From an uncultured Bacilli bacterium (GTDB taxonomy: Bacteria; Bacillota_I; Bacilli_A; RF39; UBA660): a DNA stretch of 64,000 nt. The notes below the pieces were generated by a model. The model ran no database searches, was not told the DNA's origin, and saw only the letters and a program-made list of their open reading frames with translations. Shown one piece after another: positions 42,790 through 49,972 of this stretch (the first letter of the stretch is position 1; each line of letters starts with the position of its first letter). A program made the position numbers and the translations under genes. Where the stretch lies: positions 59,901 to 123,900 of the forward strand of contig CAKOKU010000003.1 in assembly GCA_934095865.1 (NCBI GenBank), in the 5' to 3' direction.

Positions 42790-43734
42790 ATGGATAGTAA
42801 ACAATCAAATATTATAATAGGCTATGCCATTGGGGAAGCTTTTGGACTACCAGTACAATATTGTAATCGTCAAAAATTACTAAATAATCCTGTTACTAAG
42901 ATGTTAGCTTGTTCTAAATATAATTTACTACCTGGTACTTATAGCAGTGGCACTTGCACCATTTTAGCATTCATGGATGCTGTTATTAAAACTAAACGAA
43001 TAGATTGCTCCGAAATTAAATCTAATTTAGTAGATTGGTTAAATCATGGTAAGTATACAGCAACTGGCCAAACTTTAGATATTGGCTTTATTACCAAACA
43101 CGCTATTTTAAATGATAATCGTGATTTTTTTAAAACCGTAAGAACTGCTAGCGATGAGTTAGAATGCGAAGATAATGATGTTTTACCACGAATGATACCA
43201 TTAGCAATTTATTTAAATACTAAAAACGTAAGAGAATATGATATTTATTCTATAACGAAAAATGGGTGTACAATAACTCATATAGACGAAGCTAGCAAAA
43301 TGGCTTGTTATATACTAGTAAAATATATTAATTTTTTATTAAATGGTAATGATAAATATACAAGTTATAATATGTTGCGAGCTCTTGATTATACAATGTA
43401 TTTTAAACCTCAAACAATTAGAAAATTTGATCGCATTTTAATCCATAATATTTATAATTTCCCATTGAAAGAAATAATATCTGATGAAAACATTATTAAT
43501 ACCTTAGAAGCAGTTTTTTATGTTGTATTAAATAGTACCAATTTTAAGCAAACTATTATTGGGTCAGCTAATTTAGGTGGCAGTAGTGCAGTAATTACTG
43601 GTGTCTGTGGGGCATTAGCGGGCATAATCTATGGAAATGATGGAATTCCAAAAGATTGGTATCAGCTACTTCAAAACAAAGAATATTTGCTTAAAATGAT
43701 TAATGAATATGATATGGCGTTAATAAAATTTTAA
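42790..43734 (+). CDS. ADP-ribosylglycohydrolase-like protein, probably inactive
   Basis: A 314-residue protein with the fold pattern of the DraG/ARH family: Ile-Gly-Tyr-Ala-Ile-Gly-Glu-Ala-Phe-Gly-Leu-Pro at 10-21, Ala-Thr-Gly-Gln-Thr-Leu-Asp-Ile-Gly near 92, a helical middle, and Gly-Ala-Leu-Ala-Gly-Ile-Ile-Tyr-Gly with Ile-Pro-Lys-Asp-Trp near the end. The metal-binding residues are lost: the usual Thr-Asp-Asp-Thr after Gly-x-Tyr/Trp reads Ser-Ser-Gly-Thr (52-55), and the usual Gly-Gly-Asp-x-Asp-Thr reads Gly-Gly-Ser-Ser-Ala-Val. The frame is intact. It may be a binding or regulatory pseudo-enzyme. AGAGAGGAG sets the start. It directly precedes the unknown structured RNA. Confidence 0.75.
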   Translation: MDSKQSNIIIGYAIGEAFGLPVQYCNRQKLLNNPVTKMLACSKYNLLPGTYSSGTCTILAFMDAVIKTKRIDCSEIKSNLVDWLNHGKYTATGQTLDIGFITKHAILNDNRDFFKTVRTASDELECEDNDVLPRMIPLAIYLNTKNVREYDIYSITKNGCTITHIDEASKMACYILVKYINFLLNGNDKYTSYNMLRALDYTMYFKPQTIRKFDRILIHNIYNFPLKEIISDENIINTLEAVFYVVLNSTNFKQTIIGSANLGGSSAVITGVCGALAGIIYGNDGIPKDWYQLLQNKEYLLKMINEYDMALIKF

Positions 43735-43751
43735 AAAAATCAAAAAAATAC

Positions 43752-43780
43752 TTGCTAAAAGTAAATTTTAGTGATATGAT
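43752..43780 (+). promoter_or_regulatory. Promoter of the structured RNA, with overlapping dyad
   Basis: TTGCTA (43752-43757), 17 bases, TATGAT (43775-43780). A dyad AGTGAT (43770-43775) / ATCACT (43784-43789) spans the -10 box and the start region and could be an operator, although its right arm also forms the RNA's closing stem. Confidence 0.7.
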
Positions 43781-43785
43781 TAAAT

Positions 43786-44043
43786 CACTTAATAGTAAAG
43801 GTAACCTATTAGGAGGTGTAAGCTTTAGTCTTACCCATATTACAAGCAAATGTTATATTTGTTTAATGATTTTTATTTAACCCTTTGATGGTTTATAGGT
43901 TATGCTTATTTATCAATCTATTAGGTATGTGCTGCACATGTGGAATATTGATAAAGATATATAGTTTTTATCTGTCAATATGAACTATATATTAGGGAAT
44001 CCACGATTAAAGTGATATGTTTGACAGACATATTACTTTTTTT
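43786..44043 (+). ncRNA. Structured noncoding RNA of unknown family, about 258 nt
   Basis: There is no credible protein here. Starting near 43,786, I find a closing stem P1 (CACTTAAT 43786-43793 with ATT-A-AAGTG 44006-44014). P2 is GTAACCTAT (43801-43809) with ATAGGTTAT (43895-43903), enclosing small hairpins such as AAGCAAAT/ATTTGTTT. P3 is TTTATCAAT (43909-43917) with ATTGATAAA (43947-43955), carrying ATGTG/CACAT at its tip. P4 is ATATATAGTT (43957-43966) with AACTATATAT (43983-43992). A terminator hairpin is AGTGATATGT (44011-44020) / ACATATTACT (44028-44037), then a T run. The P4 loop CTGTCAA (43972-43978) is the exact complement of the terminator loop TTGACAG (44021-44027). P1 and the terminator use the same bases, as in riboswitches. 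It is not tmRNA, SRP RNA or RNase P by motif; 6S-like, raiA-like or a new class remain possible. Confidence 0.75.
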
Positions 44044-44108
44044 ATGCCTTTTAATTTACTAGTAGTTATGCTACAATAACAAAAGAAGTTATAATGACGA
44101 GGTGGAGT

Positions 44109-44909
44109 ATGCAAGATAGTTTTACATTAAATGAAATACTTAAATTAGATAATACTTCACTAATTGATTTTATTGATAAAAGAATAGAAATTATAAAAGC
44201 TATGTATCAAACTAATCGAGATATTGGATATAAAAGTTTATTTTCTAAAGCTTTGCCATATTATGGATTTGTTTCAAACCATGTAAAAATACGCTATGAT
44301 TTAGATAATAATATATACCGTATAATTAAAAATGATTACTTACTAGCTTTTTTTCAATACGTAAAAAATAATAATTTAACGACTAAAGATGAAGCTATTT
44401 TAGAAATACCAGCTTTTTTAAATGAGTATTTTGGCCCTAAATTAAGTCGAGTTAGTACAATTAACGATGCTTTTGATATAGATAATTCTCCAAAAATAAC
44501 ATTAAAAGATATAAATAGTTTGCGTTATAAAAATGTAGCTGGTTCTTTAGAATATAGTTTGATTGCCCAAAATATTTTGGCTTTTTTAGGATATAATGTC
44601 ATTCATGTTGTTGGTTGTTATAAAAGTAAAACTTTTAAAGAATTTTATGGCTCTAATTTAATTATAATAGATAATAATTATTATTTATTTGATTTCTATG
44701 AACCAATTAATGTGTATAATAAAACTGGTGATTTGATAGGTATTCATCCATATCAAATAAAATTAAAAAATGATGAAGCTAAATTATATTTGAAAGGCTT
44801 GAAAGTAATGAAAAGAAGAAATTACCGTCGGCTTAAAAATAATAGTTTTTATGAACAAAAAGAAATAGGAGAGTATAGGTATTATAGCCTAAACAATTAT
44901 TTTTTGTGA
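44109..44909 (+). CDS. Uncharacterised protein, transglutaminase-like context unclear
   Basis: The start is ATG 44109, with GAGGTGG upstream; 266 residues. An extended -10-like TGCTACAAT (about 44,069) suggests its own promoter, so it may not depend on the RNA just upstream. The protein is soluble. The region near 150-215 (Asn-Val-Ala-Gly-Ser-Leu-Glu-Tyr-Ser, Gly-Tyr-Asn-Val-Ile-His-Val-Val-Gly, then Asn-Leu-Ile-Ile-Ile-Asp-Asn-Asn-Tyr-Tyr-Leu-Phe-Asp) recalls transglutaminase-like folds, but the usual catalytic Cys position reads Ala-Gly-Ser. The C-terminus is basic. Function unknown. Confidence 0.55.
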   Translation: MQDSFTLNEILKLDNTSLIDFIDKRIEIIKAMYQTNRDIGYKSLFSKALPYYGFVSNHVKIRYDLDNNIYRIIKNDYLLAFFQYVKNNNLTTKDEAILEIPAFLNEYFGPKLSRVSTINDAFDIDNSPKITLKDINSLRYKNVAGSLEYSLIAQNILAFLGYNVIHVVGCYKSKTFKEFYGSNLIIIDNNYYLFDFYEPINVYNKTGDLIGIHPYQIKLKNDEAKLYLKGLKVMKRRNYRRLKNNSFYEQKEIGEYRYYSLNNYFL

Positions 44910-45005
44910 ATTAGAGGAAAGCTTTAGAGAAATATGGCTTTTTTTTCGTATTTGTGCTTAAATATAATAAGAGGTATGTTTGCGTGCCTAGATAAGGAAA
45001 AGGAT

Positions 45006-45911
45006 ATGTTAGAACTTAAAAATGTAACCAAATATTATGGTGATGTCTTAGCCGTTGATGATTTATCATTTTCAGTTAAAGATGGTCAAATATTTGGCTT
45101 ATTAGGCGTTAATGGCGCTGGTAAAACAACAACATTTAGAATGATTATTAATCTTCTAGATAAAAACAAAGGCAGTATTTTGTTAGATGGTAAACCAATT
45201 GATTATACTGTAACCAATAAAATTGGCTTTTTAACAGAAGAACGTAGTTTGCTACTTAAATTGACAGTCTTAGAACAAGCTATATTTTATGGTGTATTAA
45301 AAGGCTTAAGTGAAAAAGAAGTTGAAAAACGTCTGGATGTTTTATTAGAAAGATTTCATATAAGTCAGTATAAAAATCGTAAAATAAAAGAATTAAGTAA
45401 GGGTAATCAGCAAAAAGTTCAATTTATAACCGCCATTTTGCATGAACCTAAATTGTTAATATTAGATGAACCATTTAGTGGCTTAGATCCCATTAACGTT
45501 CAAGAATTTATGGATATGATTACAGAACTTAAAAATAAAGGAACATCAATTATTTTTTCTTCCCATCGAATGGAACACGTTGAGCTATTTTGTGATGAAC
45601 TAGTAATTCTTGTTAACGGTAAAGCAGTGTTACAAGGTAACCTACAAGAAATCAAAAAATTATACCGTAAGAAAAATGTTCGTATTCAAGCAGATTGTGA
45701 TATAAAAAGCCTTGAAAAAATAGATGGTGTTGTTTCAGTTACTAAAGATAATGGTGATGGAGATATAATTGTTAAAATTGCTGATGAATCTAAAATTTCT
45801 AATGTTTTCAATTATGTTAAAAAATTAGAAAATGTAACTAAATTTGTCGTGGAAGAACCATCTTTAAATGAAATATTTATAGCAAAAGTAGGTGAGAAAT
45901 ATGAAAAATAA
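45006..45911 (+). CDS. ABC transporter ATP-binding protein (NatA-like)
   Basis: The start is ATG 45006, with AAGGAAAAGG upstream; 301 residues. Walker A is Gly-Val-Asn-Gly-Ala-Gly-Lys-Thr-Thr (about 36-44), the signature is Leu-Ser-Lys-Gly-Asn-Gln-Gln-Lys, and Walker B is Leu-Leu-Ile-Leu-Asp-Glu-Pro-Phe-Ser-Gly-Leu-Asp-Pro. The C-terminal 80 residues form the extra domain common in NatA/drug exporter subunits. It overlaps the permease gene by 11 bases. Confidence 0.93.
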   Translation: MLELKNVTKYYGDVLAVDDLSFSVKDGQIFGLLGVNGAGKTTTFRMIINLLDKNKGSILLDGKPIDYTVTNKIGFLTEERSLLLKLTVLEQAIFYGVLKGLSEKEVEKRLDVLLERFHISQYKNRKIKELSKGNQQKVQFITAILHEPKLLILDEPFSGLDPINVQEFMDMITELKNKGTSIIFSSHRMEHVELFCDELVILVNGKAVLQGNLQEIKKLYRKKNVRIQADCDIKSLEKIDGVVSVTKDNGDGDIIVKIADESKISNVFNYVKKLENVTKFVVEEPSLNEIFIAKVGEKYEK

Positions 45912-47202
45912 AGTTATGTTTTTAATAAAACAAAGTATTAAGAAAAAAATGAGTACCAAATGGTTTAAAATAGTTAATATTTTATTGTGTATTTTAATGA
46001 TTGGTGTAATTAATATAGATAAAATAATTAATACCTTTGGTGGCGACTTTTCAAAAACAGTTAATATCTATTTAACCGGAGGCGAAAACTATCAAGAAAT
46101 TTTTGATGTTTATTTTAATTCTAATAAGAAGACTCTTAATGATAATGGTACATATAATATTGAATATAAAGGAAATGATTATCAAGAGCTACAAGAAAAT
46201 CTTACCAATACTGATGATATCATAATAAATATTACGGATGATGCCAAAGAATATATTAAAGCTGATGTTATTTCTTATAATAAAATTAGTACAGTAACTT
46301 ATAATGTGATTACTAGTAGTTTAACTAATATTAAAAGTCAAATTGCTCTTAATTTAAGTGGGATTTCCGCTAGTGAGCTGGCTAGTATGAGTAGTCCGGT
46401 AAGCATTAATAGAGTGATTACTAACGAAAGTGAATTAACAGCAACAGAAGATGCTTCTAGTATGTCATTAATTGTATTTTTAGTACCTTTCTTTATGTTA
46501 ATTGTTCTTTTAGTCCAAATGATAGGGGCTGAGATAAATGATGAAAAAACAACTCGGGGAATGGAAATAATTATTTCTAATGTTCCTGCTAAAGCTCATT
46601 TCTTATCCAAGATTGCTAGTGCGACTATTTTTGTAATTGTTCAATCACTATTGCTCTTATTTTATGGCTGTCTAGGAACAATTATTCATGGTGGTTTAAA
46701 CATAGGAACTGGTGGGTCGAATATTATTGGTGAATTACTTCTTTCATTAAAGAAGAGTGGTACTTTAGATCTTGTTATGCGTGGTCTTCCTGTAATGCTA
46801 ATAATCTTCTTATTAAGTTTCTTCTTATATGCAACTTTAGCTGGGGTTTTAGCATCCATGACAACATCATCAGAAGACTTCCAACAACTTCAATCACCAT
46901 TAATGATTGTTTTAATGCTGGGCTATTATATAGGCATTATGGCCGCTACTTTTAAAGGCTCTATATTTATTCATATAATAAGTTATATTCCTTTCTTATC
47001 ATCTATGGTGGCCCCAATTACATATATTTTAGGCGAAACAACTTTAGTAGATTTAAGCATATCTGCTGGAATATTAGCAGTTAGTTGTTACTTCCTATTT
47101 AAATATGGTATCCGTGTTTATAAAGTTGGAATTTTAAATTATTCAAGTAAAGATCTTTGGAAGAAAGTATTTAAATCGTTAAAAATGAAGGATAATGTGT
47201 AG
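45901..47202 (+). CDS. ABC-2 type permease (NatB-like)
   Basis: The start is ATG 45901 with AGGTGAG before it; 433 residues. One N-terminal membrane helix (about 21-39), an extracellular domain of about 150 residues, then five or more helices in the second half, with Asn-Asp-Glu-Lys-Thr-Thr-Arg-Gly-Met-Glu-Ile near 219, a conserved ABC-2 coupling segment. It likely exports ions, peptides or small molecules together with the upstream ATPase. Confidence 0.9.
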   Translation: MKNKVMFLIKQSIKKKMSTKWFKIVNILLCILMIGVINIDKIINTFGGDFSKTVNIYLTGGENYQEIFDVYFNSNKKTLNDNGTYNIEYKGNDYQELQENLTNTDDIIINITDDAKEYIKADVISYNKISTVTYNVITSSLTNIKSQIALNLSGISASELASMSSPVSINRVITNESELTATEDASSMSLIVFLVPFFMLIVLLVQMIGAEINDEKTTRGMEIIISNVPAKAHFLSKIASATIFVIVQSLLLLFYGCLGTIIHGGLNIGTGGSNIIGELLLSLKKSGTLDLVMRGLPVMLIIFLLSFFLYATLAGVLASMTTSSEDFQQLQSPLMIVLMLGYYIGIMAATFKGSIFIHIISYIPFLSSMVAPITYILGETTLVDLSISAGILAVSCYFLFKYGIRVYKVGILNYSSKDLWKKVFKSLKMKDNV

Positions 47203-47752
47203 GATGAAGAATGATAAAACTAAGAAAATAATAATTATTGGTTTAATAATTGTATGTGTGCTTCTAATTGGTTATGGTATTTATTACTTATTAACTAATA
47301 AAAGCGAAGAAAACTATGTTAATACAAATTTTGAAGCAGTTACATCGAGTGCTAGTAAGATTGATCAAATTCCTAGTAAAGAACTAGATATTAAAGTAAC
47401 AACTGATACCTTGCCTGATACTGATGGTGTCTTAACAGAAATTGATTATGATACATTTAAAAAGTTATTTACTACTAGTAGAAGAAGTATTTTAATTTTA
47501 ACTAAAACTGGTTGCTTTTATTGTGAAGCATTTTTACCTAATTTTAAGAAGGCTCTAAGTGATATGGGTATTAGTGCATATGAAATTAATATGAGCAATT
47601 TAAAGACTGGCGAGAGTGTATATACGCATATCAACGTTTTAGGAACCCCAACCGTTTATATAATTGAAAATGGTAATGTAGTTCATACTTTTAAAGGTAA
47701 TACTGATACCGAAACCATTAAAGCATTTTTAGACTTGTACTATGTAAGATAG
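47195..47752 (+). CDS. Membrane-anchored thioredoxin-like protein
   Basis: A 185-residue protein; ATG 47195 (after GAAGGA) or ATG 47204 are both possible starts. One N-terminal membrane helix (about 12-32) is followed by a linker and a thioredoxin fold with Cys-Phe-Tyr-Cys near 107-110 and the cis-Pro segment Gly-Thr-Pro-Thr-Val-Tyr near 152. It probably works outside the membrane on disulfides. It overlaps the permease gene by eight bases, so it may assist that exporter or its substrate. Confidence 0.85.
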   Translation: MCRMKNDKTKKIIIIGLIIVCVLLIGYGIYYLLTNKSEENYVNTNFEAVTSSASKIDQIPSKELDIKVTTDTLPDTDGVLTEIDYDTFKKLFTTSRRSILILTKTGCFYCEAFLPNFKKALSDMGISAYEINMSNLKTGESVYTHINVLGTPTVYIIENGNVVHTFKGNTDTETIKAFLDLYYVR

Positions 47753-47843
47753 TATAAGTTTTTTAAATTATTTGACTGATTTTGTCGAAAAAGCCCATTC
47801 TGATAAATAATTTGTTAGAATATTTAATGAAAGGAAGAAAAAG

Positions 47844-47945
47844 ATGATAATAAGAAATGATTTTTTTATAAGTAAGTTAATAAAGGCCTTGGATGAGATG
47901 CGACTTGATGTCTATCTTGACAAAAATGAAGAAAATAATATATAA
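47844..47945 (+). CDS. 33-residue small protein before gpsB
   Basis: An AAAGGAAG site lies a few bases before ATG 47844. The peptide starts Met-Ile-Ile-Arg-Asn-Asp-Phe-Phe and continues Leu-Ile-Lys-Ala-Leu-Asp-Glu-Met-Arg-Leu-Asp-Val, a likely amphipathic helix, then an acidic tail. It ends 24 bases before gpsB. No family is recognised; it could be a short leader gene. Confidence 0.45.
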   Translation: MIIRNDFFISKLIKALDEMRLDVYLDKNEENNI

Positions 47946-47969
47946 TTATTCATGTAGGAAGGGATTAAT

Positions 47970-48302
47970 ATGAATAACAATAGAATAGTTCTAACTACGC
48001 AAGATATTGTAAATAAAGATTTTACGATTGAATCAAAAGGCTTTAAGCCTCAAGAAGTAGATGCTTTCTTGGATATAATTATTAAAGATTATGTATCTTT
48101 TGATAAGGAATTGAAACGCTTAAAAAAAGAATTAAATTCATTATCTGAAGAAAATAGTCATTTGCGCAGCGAAATACGAAAATTAAGAGAACTGGAAACT
48201 ATTGCCAATGAAGATGCGGCAGATAGTAAACCTGTTAATAATGTTGACCTTCTAAGAAGAATTAGTCAATTAGAAAAAATAGTTTACGGAAGAAGTGAAT
48301 AA
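47970..48302 (+). CDS. gpsB: Cell division protein GpsB (DivIVA family)
   Basis: A 110-residue protein. The N-terminal lipid-binding segment has Thr-Thr-Gln-Asp-Ile and Gly-Phe-Lys-Pro-Gln-Glu-Val-Asp-Ala-Phe-Leu-Asp (about 24-35), then a coiled coil (about 40-80), and a short C-terminal helix with Leu-Leu-Arg-Arg-Ile-Ser-Gln-Leu-Glu. This is the GpsB layout. GpsB links peptidoglycan synthases to the division site. The AGGAAGGG site sets the start. The stop codon lies in the first stem of RNase P RNA, and the gpsB-rnpB order is as in Bacillus. Confidence 0.92.
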   Translation: MNNNRIVLTTQDIVNKDFTIESKGFKPQEVDAFLDIIIKDYVSFDKELKRLKKELNSLSEENSHLRSEIRKLRELETIANEDAADSKPVNNVDLLRRISQLEKIVYGRSE

Positions 48303-48660
48303 TCTAGAAGACAAATGCTGGTACGAATGTACTTGAGGAAAGTCCGTGCTTACATAGACCTGGAATGGATATAGTGATCGTGCTAAGGCCAATAACCTTA
48401 GGTAACAAATTTTTTGTTAACGGCGTCGAATTAACCTTTAAACTGGTTATATTAGACATAAAGTGCCAAAGAGACGAGTTGTTTTAGAAATAAAACAGGT
48501 GGAACGTGGTAAACCCCGCGAGTAAGAAATCTAAAATTTGGTAAGAGAGCTCCTATTAAGGAATTATAACGGCGTAGGAGAATTCATATAATATATGGAT
48601 TAGATAAATATTTGTCGCTAAGAAATTAGTACAGAACACGGCTTACTAGATTATTTTATT
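48301..48660 (+). ncRNA. rnpB: RNase P RNA, bacterial type B
   Basis: The conserved core GAGGAAAGTCCGTGCT lies near 48,334, with GGTGGAACGTGGTAAACCCCG near the middle and ACAGAACACGGCTTAC near 48,631-48,645. The 5' AATCTAG (48301-48307) and 3' CTAGATT (48646-48652) form P1, followed by a T run that probably terminates transcription. Layout and length (about 350) fit the type B RNA of low-GC Gram-positive bacteria. It cleaves pre-tRNA 5' leaders. Confidence 0.97.
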
Positions 48661-48679
48661 TTTTTTCTAATCAAAAACT

Positions 48680-48709
48680 TTCAAGAATAGTAATATTATT
48701 GTTCTTGAA
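48680..48709 (+). repeat. Inverted repeat between rnpB and the rodZ-like gene
   Basis: TTCAAGAA (48680-48687) and TTCTTGAA (48702-48709) form an eight-base stem with a 14-base A/T loop. No T run follows, so it is a leader hairpin or processing signal rather than a clear terminator. Confidence 0.45.
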
Positions 48710-48731
48710 TAAATAAAAGGAAGTGATTATC

Positions 48732-49208
48732 TTGAACGGAATAGGCTTAATGCTTAGAGGTGCAAGAGAAGAAAATGGTGTATCATTAGAAGAGGCCAGC
48801 GAAGACCTGAAAGTTACACCGGCAATCTTATATAATATTGAAGAAGGAAATATGGGATGTTTTAAAGATATTTTTATTCTTAAAGATTATATAAAAGATT
48901 ATGCTAAATATTTAGGAATTGATCCTACTAAAACCGTAGATAAATTCAATGAATTTATGTTTGAAAAAACTAGTAAAATTCCGGTTGAAGAAATAGAAAA
49001 ACAAATTATAGCTAAAAATAGAGAAGAAGCGTTATTAAAATCACGTGTGGCTAGTCCATACACTGATTCATCTAGTTGCTATAAAAAGAAAAGTATATTT
49101 GTTTTATATTTATTAGTTATTATTTTAGTAGCATTAGCAATATTTTGGTCAGTAAAACAAATTACGATTGGCCGTAGTGTAACAACATCAGTAAGTGAAA
49201 TAAGATAA
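48732..49208 (+). CDS. RodZ-like helix-turn-helix membrane protein
   Basis: The start is probably TTG 48732, nine bases after AAAGGAAG; GTG 48723 has no spacing. The product is 158 residues. Residues 3-65 form a Xre/RodZ-type helix-turn-helix (Leu-Arg-Gly-Ala-Arg-Glu-Glu-Asn-Gly-Val-Ser-Leu-Glu-Glu-Ala, then Tyr-Asn-Ile-Glu-Glu-Gly), and one membrane helix is near 119-140. It is much shorter than full RodZ and lacks the extracellular domain. Its place just before pgsA matches the rodZ-pgsA order in Bacillus. Confidence 0.75.
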   Translation: MNGIGLMLRGAREENGVSLEEASEDLKVTPAILYNIEEGNMGCFKDIFILKDYIKDYAKYLGIDPTKTVDKFNEFMFEKTSKIPVEEIEKQIIAKNREEALLKSRVASPYTDSSSCYKKKSIFVLYLLVIILVALAIFWSVKQITIGRSVTTSVSEIR

Positions 49209-49231
49209 ATCTTAGGGAAGGGAAGATTATT

Positions 49232-49828
49232 ATGAATTTACCTAATAAATTAACTTTAGGACGGATTTTTTTAGCCATTGTAATATTATTGTTACTTGGT
49301 TTTCCAACTTATATGTTGGGCTTTAGTTGGCCAGAGTATTTACTTGGTGGTAAGATTGTATTAAGACTTAATTATATTATAGCCGGCGTACTTTTTATCA
49401 TTGCATCACTTACAGATATGTTAGATGGTAAAATTGCTCGTAAATATAATTTAGTTACGGATTTCGGCAAAGTAATGGATGCTATTGCTGATAAAATTTT
49501 GGTTAATGGTTTATTAATACTTTTAGCTTATAATCATAATATTTCCGTTTTAGTACCAGTAGTGGTAATTTTAAGAGATACCGCCGTGGATGCGATTAAG
49601 ATGGCTAGTGGTAATAAGGGTAAGGTTATTGCTGCTTCGATGGCTGGAAAAGTTAAAACAGCTTGTATGATGGTTGGCTTAACTTTAGTTTTGTTTAGTA
49701 ATATTCCCTTTGAATTCTTTGGCATTGCCGTTGGTGATGGTCTAGTTTTAATTGCTACCTGTCTTTCTGTATATTCAGGACTAGAATACTATATAGTTAA
49801 TAAAGATTTTATATTTAAAGAAGTGTAA
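49232..49828 (+). CDS. pgsA: CDP-diacylglycerol-glycerol-3-phosphate phosphatidyltransferase
   Basis: A 198-residue membrane enzyme. The CDP-alcohol phosphatidyltransferase motif is visible as Asp-Met-Leu-Asp-Gly-Lys-Ile-Ala-Arg, followed eight residues later by Phe-Gly-Lys-Val-Met-Asp-Ala-Ile-Ala-Asp. Several membrane helices surround it. It makes phosphatidylglycerol phosphate. GGGAAGGG sets the start. Confidence 0.93.
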   Translation: MNLPNKLTLGRIFLAIVILLLLGFPTYMLGFSWPEYLLGGKIVLRLNYIIAGVLFIIASLTDMLDGKIARKYNLVTDFGKVMDAIADKILVNGLLILLAYNHNISVLVPVVVILRDTAVDAIKMASGNKGKVIAASMAGKVKTACMMVGLTLVLFSNIPFEFFGIAVGDGLVLIATCLSVYSGLEYYIVNKDFIFKEV

Positions 49829-49850
49829 TTCATTTTGAGTTACGCTTTTT
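49821..49850 (+). terminator. Terminator overlapping the pgsA stop codon
   Basis: AAGTGTAA (49821-49828) pairs with TTACGCTT (49840-49847) and is followed by T residues. The pgsA stop codon is in the first arm. Confidence 0.75.
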
Positions 49851-49972
49851 ATTTTTGATTATCATAAATCTGATTGACGTTTTAATTTATATTATATTAA
49901 AGATAGGAAAAAATAAACAAACATTACTAGTAAATTTATGATAAAATAATAACTAAGAAAGAAGTATGAATT

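Noticed and set aside
43786..44043. tmRNA or SRP RNA
   Set aside because: No tRNA-like ends with CCA, no tag frame, and no SRP-type tetraloop core were seen.
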